Made by a program: the position numbers and the translations under genes. A DNA stretch of 12,666 nt from CAYUUW01 sp964448005. Lineage in GTDB: Bacteria > Patescibacteriota > Gracilibacteria > UM-FILTER-43-11. The stretch is taken from positions 1 to 12,666 of the forward strand of contig CAYUUW010000041.1 of the NCBI GenBank assembly GCA_964448005.1, read 5' to 3'. Below the pieces are notes generated by a model that saw only the letters and a list, made by a program, of their open reading frames with translations, had not been told where the DNA came from and made no database searches. This document shows positions 1 through 6,557 of the stretch, one piece after another; position 1 is the stretch's first letter, and each line of letters opens with the position of its first letter.

Positions 1-68
1 GTATTATCCAGTCATCTGAAAACCCTGGGTGTCCTAATTCCAATTTGAATTCAGGTTAGCAAATTATA

Positions 69-97
69 TTGACAAAATATGTATTGCATGAAATAAT
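69..97 (+). promoter_or_regulatory. Strong sigma70-like promoter for the gene at 125
   Basis: A perfect -35 hexamer TTGACA (69-74) is followed by a 17-bp spacer and AATAAT (92-97, five of six matches to TATAAT). TG stands one base upstream of the -10, the extended -10 pattern. Transcription would start near 104, leaving a leader of about 20 nt before the ATG at 125. The leader is AT-rich and has no Shine-Dalgarno sequence. Confidence 0.75.
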
Positions 98-124
98 CTG
101 CAACCAGAATTAACCTAATTATAT

Positions 125-556
125 ATGAAAAAGCTTCTGCTCGGAGCCGCTTTGGCTATCGGAACGGGATGTTCTGCCACCCCTGTTGCTGCTAAAGTTG
201 ATGTTGAAGAATATACAATACCTAGATCCGATCGTCCCAAGGGAGAGTGTAAAAAAGTCGCTTTAGAGATACGACAAAAAGCCTTTGAAGCGTCTTGCAG
301 GGATGGGGCGAGTATAAAAATAATCAGTGCGGGCGATGGGCCAAATGCTTTGGTGGACTACAACCCTAGGGCAACAGAAAATGGGGGGTGGGAAAGTCAC
401 AATGCATATATCCTAGGCGGGTCAATCAATGTGGTTGTGAGGAGCTGTAACGATGATTCTGGTAATATCGAAATAACATGTGACGGAAGGGAGAATGTGA
501 CTAACCTTTTAGGGCTTTCAGAAGGGCATCATGAGATTGACCTCAATTTTCGCTAG
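125..556 (+). CDS. Small exported or lipoprotein-like hypothetical protein
   Basis: I do not recognise a family for this 143-residue protein. It starts with a classic export signal: Lys2-Lys3, then a hydrophobic stretch to about residue 15. Cys16 lies in GTGC, a weak lipobox (Gly rather than Leu at -3), so it may be a lipoprotein; cleavage by signal peptidase I after ATPVAA (residues 18-23) is the alternative. The mature part holds four Cys (42, 58, 108, 119), enough for two disulfides, and is mildly acidic with a Gly-rich middle, suggesting a small folded extracytoplasmic domain. It has its own promoter 28 bases upstream and no codirectional partner. Base composition is visibly more AT-rich than the genes at 690-5400, which suggests accessory origin. 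The ORF is certain enough; the function is unknown. Confidence 0.75.
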   Translation: MKKLLLGAALAIGTGCSATPVAAKVDVEEYTIPRSDRPKGECKKVALEIRQKAFEASCRDGASIKIISAGDGPNALVDYNPRATENGGWESHNAYILGGSINVVVRSCNDDSGNIEITCDGRENVTNLLGLSEGHHEIDLNFR

Positions 557-689
557 ATGGTGGCAAGCGGATCGCTCTCATTGAAATTTGAGTCTACAGA
601 ACCCCTTCCTTGTTGATTTTGCAAGGTCCTTCTGAATTCTCAGGGGGGCTTTTCAAATGCCTAAAAAGCCGCCCTCGCTCCAGGTCCGC

Positions 690-1373
690 TCACCGCCCGG
701 ACGTTCTCAAATTCTTCTCTGCTAGCCCGTTCAGGTACGCATCGAAAGGCTGCAGGGCTCGGCAGGCCTCCAGCAGCTTGGGCAAAAAATCCTGGGCGAG
801 CACTTCCTTGTCGCTGAGCGGGTGCAGGGCCATGAAATCCTTCTGCCGCAGCAGATCGATGTTGGGATGGTCTTTGGGAGTGCCTTTGGGCGCGCTTTTC
901 AGGGCATCGCCGCCGAAAGAAAAGAGGGTGCGGAAGGCCTCTGAACTGATGATCTTTCGGAACGGTTTTGCGTCCTCCGCCAGGGCTTCCCGAATGGAGT
1001 GCAGCCAGGGCTTTTCCGGCATATACGCCCCTCCCGCCAAAAAGCAGCCTCCCGGCTCCAGGTGCAGGTAGTAGCCGGCACGCAGGTGCATGGCCGCCCT
1101 TCCTCCTCGGACCAAAAGCAGGCCCAGGTTGCCTTTGTAGGGTCGCCCCTTGGCGAATCGGGCATCGCGATGGATGCGGAACAGGTAGGGCTTGGGCTCA
1201 TCGCGCAGGCTCGCGTCGAACGCCATGGCCCCTTGCAGCAGCGCTTCGCCGAACTCGCGCAGCTCGGATTGGATTTGCTGGTAGCGCTCCTTGTTCTGGG
1301 CGAACCATTCCCGGTTGTTGTTGACCTGGATTTCCTCAAGGAATTGAAACGTTTCCCGGCTGATTTGGGCCAT
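690..1373 (-). CDS. DUF2461 / TIGR02453 family protein
   Basis: The 227-residue product is full length for the DUF2461 (TIGR02453) family, whose biochemical role is not established. The features I recognise are the N-terminal FLEEIQVNNNREWF helix (residues 11-24), the central FRIHRDARF block followed by GRPYKGNLG (65-84), and the YYLHLEPGGCFLAGG strand region (101-115). There is no signal peptide or membrane segment, so it is presumably cytoplasmic. The ATG has no Shine-Dalgarno sequence and is preceded by CCAAAC. It lies downstream of dsbA on the same strand but is separated by a strong intrinsic terminator ending about 29 bases before this start. It therefore probably has its own promoter inside that short gap, with a very short leader, or relies on read-through. 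The family call is confident. Confidence 0.88.
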   Translation of the reverse strand: MAQISRETFQFLEEIQVNNNREWFAQNKERYQQIQSELREFGEALLQGAMAFDASLRDEPKPYLFRIHRDARFAKGRPYKGNLGLLLVRGGRAAMHLRAGYYLHLEPGGCFLAGGAYMPEKPWLHSIREALAEDAKPFRKIISSEAFRTLFSFGGDALKSAPKGTPKDHPNIDLLRQKDFMALHPLSDKEVLAQDFLPKLLEACRALQPFDAYLNGLAEKNLRTSGR

Positions 1374-1402
1374 GTTTGGTGCGGCTAAGGCTAAAGGTCC
1401 GG

Positions 1403-1447
1403 AAAAAAAAGCCCTCCTTCGCCCTTTCGGGCTACGGGAGGGCTTTT
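1403..1447 (-). terminator. Intrinsic terminator downstream of the DsbA-like gene
   Basis: GCCCTCC (1411-1417) pairs with GGAGGGC (1437-1443), and flanking A and T runs extend the stem. An inner hairpin GCCC/GGGC (1421-1432) sits in the loop. Read on the minus strand, the stem is followed directly by eight T residues (1410 down to 1403), a textbook rho-independent terminator 15-20 bases after the dsbA-like stop codon. Only four T follow on the plus strand, so it mainly serves the minus strand. Confidence 0.9.
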
Positions 1448-1461
1448 GGCTTGCTGGTTGG

Positions 1462-2226
1462 CTATTTGCTCAGCTCCTCTTCAATGATGGCCTCGAAAAC
1501 GGAGAAGGGCTGGGCGCCGGAGATGAGGCGGCCGTTGACGAAGAAGGCGGGGGTTCCCTGAACGCCGGCCTGCTGGCCGGCCACAAAATCCGCCTGCACT
1601 TCGCTCTGCATCTGGTTCGTGTCGATGCACTCCGCCAGCTTGTCGGCATCCACGCCGGAGATTCCCTCCGCGTATTTCTTCAGGCTATCCGCATCCAGGG
1701 CTTGCTGGTTTTGGAACAGCAGATCGTGGTAGGCAAAGTAGGCCTCGTCTCCTCCCTGCTCACGCACGCACTCCGCAGCGCTGGCTGCCGGCATGGCATC
1801 GGCATGGAAGCCGAGCGGGAAATCGCGGAAGACATGCTTCACCTTTCCGGTATCAATATATTTCTCCCTCAGTTCAGGCAGCGTGTCATTGAAGAATCTT
1901 CCGCAGTAAGGGCACTGGTAGTCGGAGAACTCCACAATAGTCACCGGCGCGTCCTCGTCGCCCTTCACTGCATCGTCGTCCGGCAGGGTGCTGGGGTCGA
2001 TTTTTGCGGCAGGAGCCGAAGCGGCAGGGCCGGCAGCCGCCTGGCGCTGCTCGTCCACATAGGCCTCGATTTCCGTTCTCACTTTCTGCGAAAAATCACT
2101 GCCGGTCTCCCCTTCTCCAGCATCGCCAAGAAGGCCCGCATTGCCGAGGGTGACATAGCCCGAAAGGCCCAGAGCGAGGATGCTGATGACCAGCGCAATG
2201 GTGCTCTTTGTATCCTGATTGTCCAT
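1462..2226 (-). CDS. Membrane-anchored DsbA-family thiol oxidoreductase
   Basis: The 254-residue protein has one N-terminal membrane helix (about residues 9-28), then an Ala/Pro-rich linker (60-80), and a thioredoxin-fold DsbA domain. The domain opens with a TIVEFSDYQCPYC-type block holding the CPYC redox motif (Cys105, Cys108). The conserved cis-proline follows in GTPAFFVNG (Thr225-Pro226), and the helical insertion between them is complete. It resembles the BdbD/DSBA group (thioredoxin_4) common in Gram-positive and CPR bacteria. Expected role: formation or shuffling of disulfides in exported proteins, from the outer face of the cytoplasmic membrane. Two further Cys (153, 200) lie outside the active site. 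No DsbB/VKOR partner is in the window. The start has no Shine-Dalgarno sequence; a strong terminator follows the stop. Confidence 0.92.
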   Translation of the reverse strand: MDNQDTKSTIALVISILALGLSGYVTLGNAGLLGDAGEGETGSDFSQKVRTEIEAYVDEQRQAAAGPAASAPAAKIDPSTLPDDDAVKGDEDAPVTIVEFSDYQCPYCGRFFNDTLPELREKYIDTGKVKHVFRDFPLGFHADAMPAASAAECVREQGGDEAYFAYHDLLFQNQQALDADSLKKYAEGISGVDADKLAECIDTNQMQSEVQADFVAGQQAGVQGTPAFFVNGRLISGAQPFSVFEAIIEEELSK

Positions 2227-2355
2227 GAGTTTGTTTTTATAGTCTAATAGTGTGGCTGCATTTTACGTGCATGGCAAAAGGCTGTCCAGGCTAAGTTGAA
2301 AGGCGGGACTCTGCTCCTGGGAGCGATGGGAAATTGCTTTGCTTGCGGGAGCAAT

Positions 2356-3300
2356 CTATCTCGCTCGCTGCTCCAGGCAACGCTCTATCTTCGCCCGCAT
2401 TTTGCCCACTCCTCTTCTGCCTTGCGCATAGCCCGCATCGATGATTTCATCCGCCCTGTCAAAGCGGCCTCCGCCATGGGGAACCACCACTGACGTCATC
2501 TCGTACGGCTTCGCTTCTCTTAGGTGCCAGTCCCGGACTGCTCTCCGGCCCATGTGCAGAAGAGATCCTCTTTTTCCCACATCCACGCCGAACACCCATT
2601 TCGCCCCCAACTCTTGGGCGGCCTGCACAGGAACCATTTCAACAAAGCCCCCGTCGCCCACATTGACTTCAGCAAAGCCCCCGTCGCCCGCATCGTCTTC
2701 TTCGGCATGCGGCATGGGGGCAATGACGACTGGAACCCGGATGCTCGCCGCAGTCGCCTTCCACAGCTTCCCTTTCGTGATTGGCACTTTGCGGAAAAGC
2801 TCCTTTCGGTTGGCGCTGATCAGGCTCCGGATGGGCCGATCTGGGATCTGCATGGCCATGGCGCAATAGCCCACGCCCAAATCCTCGATCATCACTTCGC
2901 CAAAACGGTTCCGCAGCTCCTGCGTGATCTCTGCTCCTTCTATCAGGCCGCCCTTGGAACGGAAAAAATCCAGGTACTGCCTTGCTTGCCTTAGGCTCAT
3001 GTCGCAAAAAACGTCGATCGCCTCATCCGTTTGGTCGGTTGCCAAAACACCCGCTGCCACTGCGCCGAAGCTGCTCCCGGTCAAGACGGTGAAAGGCCCG
3101 AAAGCCACTTTTTTCTTCTCCGGAGTATCGGGATCTGCTCTTTCCCTTCTGGTCAAAAGCCCTTCCTCCTGCCAGGCTTTTACGAATCCCAATTCGGCTA
3201 AGCCCATGGCTCCGCCAGCTCCAAAAGCAAAACCCCACTCCAGATCGGCGGGGGGGCGCGCTTCGTTGGACGGGGGGCAAATCTGGAGGCGGAGGGCCAT
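2356..3300 (-). CDS. Patatin-like phospholipase with duplicated DGG motif
   Basis: A 314-residue patatin-family serine lipase (Ser-Asp dyad acyl hydrolase). The oxyanion-hole loop is GAGGAMG (residues 27-33), the nucleophile elbow is GSSFG (75-79, Ser77), and the catalytic Asp motif is DGG (216-218) followed by MVPVQAAQELGA and FGVDVG, as in the family. Compared with its neighbour, the glycine loop is less canonical and the segment between loop and elbow is longer and charged. A ten-residue tandem repeat precedes the Asp motif, so GDGGF occurs twice (from residues 205 and 215) and a second Asp-Gly-Gly sits ten residues upstream. No signal peptide or membrane helix is seen. It lies 78 bases downstream of a second patatin on the same strand. 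Substrate unknown; phospholipid or lysophospholipid is the family norm. Confidence 0.88.
   Translation of the reverse strand: MALRLQICPPSNEARPPADLEWGFAFGAGGAMGLAELGFVKAWQEEGLLTRRERADPDTPEKKKVAFGPFTVLTGSSFGAVAAGVLATDQTDEAIDVFCDMSLRQARQYLDFFRSKGGLIEGAEITQELRNRFGEVMIEDLGVGYCAMAMQIPDRPIRSLISANRKELFRKVPITKGKLWKATAASIRVPVVIAPMPHAEEDDAGDGGFAEVNVGDGGFVEMVPVQAAQELGAKWVFGVDVGKRGSLLHMGRRAVRDWHLREAKPYEMTSVVVPHGGGRFDRADEIIDAGYAQGRRGVGKMRAKIERCLEQRAR
2638..2689 (-). repeat. 30-bp tandem duplication inside a patatin gene
   Basis: Positions 2638-2659 and 2668-2689 carry the same 22-base sequence with one mismatch (2642 A against 2672 G), at a period of exactly 30 bases. In the protein this gives two in-frame ten-residue units, both beginning GDGGF. 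The unit nearer the C terminus is followed by the family's usual MVPVQ context and is taken as the authentic catalytic one; the other looks like a recent insertion. Confidence 0.9.
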
Positions 3301-3347
3301 GCTGGTCGGAGTGGGGGCTAATGGCGGGAATCGAAATCTGGATTGCT

Positions 3348-3375
3348 AAATTAACATAAAAAATAATTCGAGTAA
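3348..3375 (-). promoter_or_regulatory. Possible promoter for the patatin gene at 3300
   Basis: On the minus strand TTACTC (3375 down to 3370, four of six matches) precedes TAATTT (3353 down to 3348) by 16 bases, with TG just upstream of the -10. It sits in the only AT-rich pocket between the two patatin genes and would give a leader of about 40 nt. The match is modest; co-transcription from the upstream patatin is the alternative. Confidence 0.35.
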
Positions 3376-3378
3376 ATG

Positions 3379-4230
3379 CTATTTCACCTCGTTCCTTCCC
3401 AGCGCCTTCTTGATGCGGGGGATTTCGGCCTTTGCTGCGGCGTAGCCGGCCTCCATGATCTCCCTCGCCTTGTGGAAATCGAAAAGGCTGCAGCCGGCCA
3501 GCATGGGCCGCAGGAGGATGTCCGGAGCATCGCTCAGCAGATTCTGCCGGGTGATCCTGTCCTGCATGATGAAAATGGCGTTTTCCAGCACTTCGATGAG
3601 ATTGGGGCGGAGGGCGGAGAAAAGCTTCAGCACCTTTTTCCCTGGAAACTTGTAGCGTCGGCGGAGCTTGAGCCTTTCGTGGATGAACTGGTGGTTCAGG
3701 TCGATGGCGATGACAAAGTCCATCCCTGCTTTGCGCAGGGCGTTCACCGGCATGGGATTGACGATGCCTCCGTCGGCGAGCGTCCGCCCCTTCAGCCGGA
3801 CGGGCGTGAAGATGCCTGGAAGGGCGATGCTGGCTCGAACGGCCTTGCTCAGGCTGCCTTGGTTCAGCCACACTTCTTCTCCGGTCTCCAGATCGGTGGC
3901 CACGGCCGTGTAGGGGATGCGGGTCTTTTCGATTCGACGGCAGGAAAGGATTTCCTGCAGCAGCCGCTCGACTTTTTTGCCCTCGAAAAGCCCTTGGCGG
4001 GGCAGCACGGGGTCGAAGTAGCCCAGCACGTCCTTCCAGCGGATCCGGCTGAATCGGTCCTCCAGCTCCTGGAGGTCGCCGGAAGCGAAAAAGGCCCCCA
4101 CCAACGCGCCCATGCTGGTGCCCGCCACCGCATGGATGGGAATGCCCGCCTCCTGCAGGGCGCGGATCGCCCCCACGTGCGCGCAGCCGCGGGCGCCTCC
4201 TCCCCCTAATGCGAGGCCGATTTTTTTCAT
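3379..4230 (-). CDS. Patatin-like phospholipase, RssA/NTE type
   Basis: A 283-residue patatin-family acyl hydrolase with all textbook elements. The glycine-rich oxyanion loop GGGGARG (residues 9-15) starts only eight residues from the N terminus, the elbow is GTSMG (37-41, nucleophile Ser39), and DGG (153-155, Asp153) is followed by NPMPVNALRKAGMDFVIAIDL. The compact form, starting with MKKIGLALGGGG, is that of bacterial RssA/YlbK-like proteins in the NTE-related branch, generally cytoplasmic or peripherally membrane-bound and acting on phospholipids or lysophospholipids. No signal peptide is present. The ATG lacks a Shine-Dalgarno sequence. The gene stands upstream of a second, clearly divergent patatin, so the pair is an old duplication or independent acquisition rather than a recent copy. 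Confidence 0.93.
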   Translation of the reverse strand: MKKIGLALGGGGARGCAHVGAIRALQEAGIPIHAVAGTSMGALVGAFFASGDLQELEDRFSRIRWKDVLGYFDPVLPRQGLFEGKKVERLLQEILSCRRIEKTRIPYTAVATDLETGEEVWLNQGSLSKAVRASIALPGIFTPVRLKGRTLADGGIVNPMPVNALRKAGMDFVIAIDLNHQFIHERLKLRRRYKFPGKKVLKLFSALRPNLIEVLENAIFIMQDRITRQNLLSDAPDILLRPMLAGCSLFDFHKAREIMEAGYAAAKAEIPRIKKALGRNEVK

Positions 4231-4269
4231 AAAATGGTTTGGTTGGGGCGCATTTTTATGTTTTTCCGT

Positions 4270-4295
4270 TAGCGACGTAAGATTTTACGTCGCTA
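4270..4295. repeat. Perfect 11-bp-stem intergenic palindrome (REP-like)
   Basis: TAGCGACGTAA (4270-4280) and its exact reverse complement (4285-4295) flank a four-base GATT loop. It lies 12 bases beyond the glycosyltransferase stop on the minus strand and 40 bases before the patatin start. No T-run follows on the minus strand, where the next bases are AACGG, so it is not a standard terminator there. On the plus strand an AATTTTTTATTT stretch follows after a short gap, but no plus-strand gene ends here. The form fits a dispersed REP-type palindrome, an mRNA 3'-end stabiliser or a protein-binding site. Confidence 0.85.
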
Positions 4296-4307
4296 CCTGC
4301 GAATTTT

Positions 4308-5408
4308 TTATTTATTGAAATGCATCCATTCCTTCTCCACATAGCCTCCGATCTTCTCCTTGAAGGCCTCGATATCGAACTGCTCGGCGTGGCGCCGAAG
4401 GAAGGCCGGATCGAAGCTGGCCCTCTCGAACGTGGCGATGGCTTCGCTGAGCGACTCGACCGTCTGCTCGGCAAACAGGACCCCTGTTTTCCCCTCAATC
4501 ATGGTGTCCCGGCTGCCGCCTTCGCGGTAGGCGATCACAGGCCGGCCGCTGGCCATGGCCTCCAGCGGAACGATGCCGGCATCCTCCTGCTGGGGAAAGA
4601 GGAAGCCCTTGCAGTTGGAATAGAGCTCGGCCAATTCCGAATCCTTCACGTAGCCCAGCACTTCCACGTTCTTTTTGGCCATCCTCCTCAGCCTCTCCAG
4701 CTCCGGGCCCGTTCCGGCAATCTTCAGGCGCAGGCCCAGCGCATTGAAAGTCTCCGCCAGCAGGTCGAACTTCTTGTAGGGCACCAGGCGTCCGGTGGCC
4801 AGGTAATAGTCCGCGCTGGGATGGGGCGAAACCTGGAAGCGCTCGGTCTTCACCGGAGGATAGATCACGGCGGAATCGCGGCCGTAGTGCTCCCGAATCT
4901 TGGCCTGGATGTGGGTGGAGTTGGCGATGTACTGGTCCACCCGCTGTGCGGCGCACTCGTCCCAGGCTTTGATCTTTTTGATCTGGCGCCGGATGAGCGG
5001 GTGCAGGAAGGAGGGAAACTGGCCCAGCCGGGTCTGAAAATCCCAGGGCTCCCAGGCGTAGCGCATGGGCGTGTGGCAGTAGCTGATGTGCAGCGTGCTG
5101 GGCTTGGTGATGATGCCTTTGCTGACGCTGTGGCAGCTGGAGAGCACCACGTCGAACTCGTCCAGGTCCATCCGCTCCACGGCCAAGGGCATCAGGCTGA
5201 GCAGCCACTGGTGCTTGGCGAAAGGAATGGCATCCAGCCAGGTGCTGCGCACGTTCTTCAGCCGGCCCAGCTCGCGCATGGCGCTGGGCCTGTACATGGT
5301 GGTGTAGATGGGCGCTTCGGGGTACAGGTCGTGGAAGGCGCTGATGACGCTTTCGGCCCCCCCGTAGTTGGTCATCCAGTCGGCGACGATGGCGATTTTG
5401 GGCGTCAT
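4308..5408 (-). CDS. GT4-family (GT-B fold) glycosyltransferase
   Basis: The 366-residue protein is a retaining GT-B glycosyltransferase of family GT4. The N-terminal Rossmann half opens with KIAIVADWMTNYGGAE (residues 4-19, the glycine-rich acceptor-side loop). The C-terminal nucleotide-sugar half begins near LATGRLVPYKKFD (203-215). The EX7E motif is E275-DAGIVPL-E283, followed by AMASGRPVIAYREGG. Expected role: transfer of a sugar from an NDP donor to a cell-surface polysaccharide or glycolipid; the sugars cannot be told. Although the frame is open for 60 more codons upstream, that extension overlaps the essential part of the Fic gene and has no family similarity. The start at 5408 begins with the conserved strand and overlaps the Fic stop as ATGA, implying translational coupling. 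No Shine-Dalgarno sequence is seen. Confidence 0.92.
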   Translation of the reverse strand: MTPKIAIVADWMTNYGGAESVISAFHDLYPEAPIYTTMYRPSAMRELGRLKNVRSTWLDAIPFAKHQWLLSLMPLAVERMDLDEFDVVLSSCHSVSKGIITKPSTLHISYCHTPMRYAWEPWDFQTRLGQFPSFLHPLIRRQIKKIKAWDECAAQRVDQYIANSTHIQAKIREHYGRDSAVIYPPVKTERFQVSPHPSADYYLATGRLVPYKKFDLLAETFNALGLRLKIAGTGPELERLRRMAKKNVEVLGYVKDSELAELYSNCKGFLFPQQEDAGIVPLEAMASGRPVIAYREGGSRDTMIEGKTGVLFAEQTVESLSEAIATFERASFDPAFLRRHAEQFDIEAFKEKIGGYVEKEWMHFNK

Positions 5409-6337
5409 GAAGATTTTGGTACAATTTCTAAAAGCTCCCCAGCGATCACAGTATATGTTTTTTTTGCCTGCTTCAGAAAATGCTTGTTCATTTTGGTCCA
5501 CTTTCCCTCCAGCGCCTGGGCGATCGCCGCGCAATGCTCCTGATGGCTCTGGCTGAAGAATATGACGGGGGGATAATCGAATTTGCATAGGATGGCATTG
5601 AGCAGCAGTCTTCCGACGCGTCCGTTGCCGTCGGCAAAGGGATGGATCCTTTCAAATCTGCAGTAAAACTGGAGGGCAAGCTCCGGCGGGTAAATGCCCT
5701 TTTTCCTGAATTCGCCTTTAAGCCATTGAATCAGTTCCTGGATTCTGGCTGGAACCTCCTTCGGATCGGCTGTCTCTTGGTTTCCGGGAGCCACATTGCC
5801 TTCTTTTTTCCATTGCCCTGCAATGAGGGGGTCGATCCCCTCTAGCAAGAGGCTGTGGAGATGCTTGATGTGCCGCATGTTCCATTTCATTTTCGGAGAC
5901 AGCGCATGGCTGAAGGCCAGAAATGAATTGAAAATCTCCCGCTCCGTTTTTGTTTTAGGGGATTGTGCTTTTGAGTCCGCGAAGCTTTCGATCGCTTGCT
6001 TGCTTGTTTTGGAGCCTTCGGAACGATTGGAGTGATAGGTAAAAAAAGTGACAAGCCTTTTGTGGATTCTGTTTTTCAGATCACTCGCCAAATCATGCTT
6101 TAAAAACAGTTCAGTGTAATGCAGTCCTTCCAGAATTTCCAAGTCTCCATGTCTGAATCTCCGCTTTATCTCAGGGCTTAGCAATGGGTACTCGGATGCG
6201 GCCACCTCATTGAAAAAATGAAGGAGCTGACGGGGCAGATCGGCAGGAAGAGAGGTTCCCAGATTTTTTGAATGACCTTTGAATTGGAGGTAGTAATAGG
6301 CTTTGCCTTTGATGGTTTTCTTGCTGATGTATTTCAT
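5405..6337 (-). CDS. Fic-domain protein, class II (N-terminal inhibitory helix)
   Basis: A 310-residue Fic protein. The active-site loop HPFADGNGR (residues 232-240) matches HPFx(D/E)GN(G/K)R fully, with catalytic His232. The inhibitory motif (S/T)xxxE(G/N) is SNRSEG (103-108) ahead of the Fic core, which places it in class II, normally autoinhibited by Glu107. Family members usually transfer AMP to a Ser/Thr/Tyr hydroxyl of a target protein and some also remove it; the target is unknown. The first 30 residues (KKTIKGKAYYYLQFKG) are basic and strand-like and may be a nucleic-acid-binding arm. No C-terminal winged helix is evident. The gene is more AT-rich than its neighbours, starts after GGAAAC, overlaps the glycosyltransferase by four bases, and has three AGTTAACT palindromes upstream, so autoregulation is plausible. 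Confidence 0.93.
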   Translation of the reverse strand: MKYISKKTIKGKAYYYLQFKGHSKNLGTSLPADLPRQLLHFFNEVAASEYPLLSPEIKRRFRHGDLEILEGLHYTELFLKHDLASDLKNRIHKRLVTFFTYHSNRSEGSKTSKQAIESFADSKAQSPKTKTEREIFNSFLAFSHALSPKMKWNMRHIKHLHSLLLEGIDPLIAGQWKKEGNVAPGNQETADPKEVPARIQELIQWLKGEFRKKGIYPPELALQFYCRFERIHPFADGNGRVGRLLLNAILCKFDYPPVIFFSQSHQEHCAAIAQALEGKWTKMNKHFLKQAKKTYTVIAGELLEIVPKSS

Positions 6338-6343
6338 GTTTCC

Positions 6344-6451
6344 AGTTAACTAAAAAATCACCATTTTCGCAAGAAGCAGTTAACTTAAAAAACGGCATTT
6401 ATTTTTAAAAATGGCTTAAATTAGATCTTTAATAGCTGCAACTAGTTAACT
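6344..6451. promoter_or_regulatory. Three-copy AGTTAACT palindrome array (candidate operator)
   Basis: The eight-base self-complementary word AGTTAACT occurs at 6344-6351, 6378-6385 and 6444-6451, offsets of 34 and 66 bases. Each copy is followed on the plus strand by an A-rich tail (aaaaaa, taaaaaa, tgaaaa), so the similarity extends beyond the palindrome in one orientation. One copy abuts the Fic ribosome-binding region and one falls inside a candidate promoter spacer. The layout suggests a repressor or autoregulator binding cooperatively. Chance recurrence in AT-rich DNA is the alternative, but three exact copies within 108 bases argues against it. Confidence 0.7.
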
Positions 6452-6457
6452 TGAAAA
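6429..6457 (-). promoter_or_regulatory. Candidate Fic promoter overlapping an operator copy
   Basis: On the minus strand TTTTCA (6457 down to 6452) and TATTAA (6434 down to 6429) are 17 bases apart; each matches four of six consensus positions. The spacer begins with the third AGTTAACT copy, a classic place for repressor occlusion. Transcription would start near 6422, giving a leader of about 85 nt that contains the other two copies. Confidence 0.4.
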
Positions 6458-6488
6458 CCAGCTTTTTAAAGTATTTACTTCCTAATAG

Positions 6489-6514
6489 AAAAAAGCCGGG
6501 TCGATTGGCCCGGC
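6489..6514 (-). terminator. Intrinsic terminator for the coiled-coil gene
   Basis: GCCGGG (6495-6500) and CCCGGC (6509-6514) form a six-base GC stem around an eight-base loop. On the minus strand the stem is followed by six T (6494 down to 6489). It lies 44 bases beyond the stop of the gene at 6558-6818 and separates that transcript from the Fic promoter region. Confidence 0.88.
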
Positions 6515-6557
6515 CTTTCGCTGTGGCACGGGAAAGCTGCTTGGGAGGCGTTGGAAA

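Noticed and set aside
602..647. Weak inverted repeats CCTTG/CAAGG and CCCC/GGGG after the first gene
   Set aside because: Stems are short, loops are long and no adequate T-run follows; not called as a terminator.
1372..2247. Plus-strand 291-codon frame
   Set aside because: Antisense to the DsbA-like gene, which has CPYC and cis-Pro motifs and its own terminator.
2313..2355. Small hairpins (GCTC/GAGC, ATTGCT/AGCAAT) between the patatin and DsbA-like genes
   Set aside because: Stems of four to six pairs without a T-run; common by chance in this composition.
4320..5543. Plus-strand 407-codon frame
   Set aside because: Antisense to the GT4 glycosyltransferase and the end of Fic; His/Val/Gln-rich with no recognisable domain.
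5409..5588. N-terminal 60-codon extension of the glycosyltransferase
   Set aside because: It overlaps the Fic coding sequence, has no GT4 character, and the ATG at 5408 begins exactly at the conserved first strand with an ATGA overlap.
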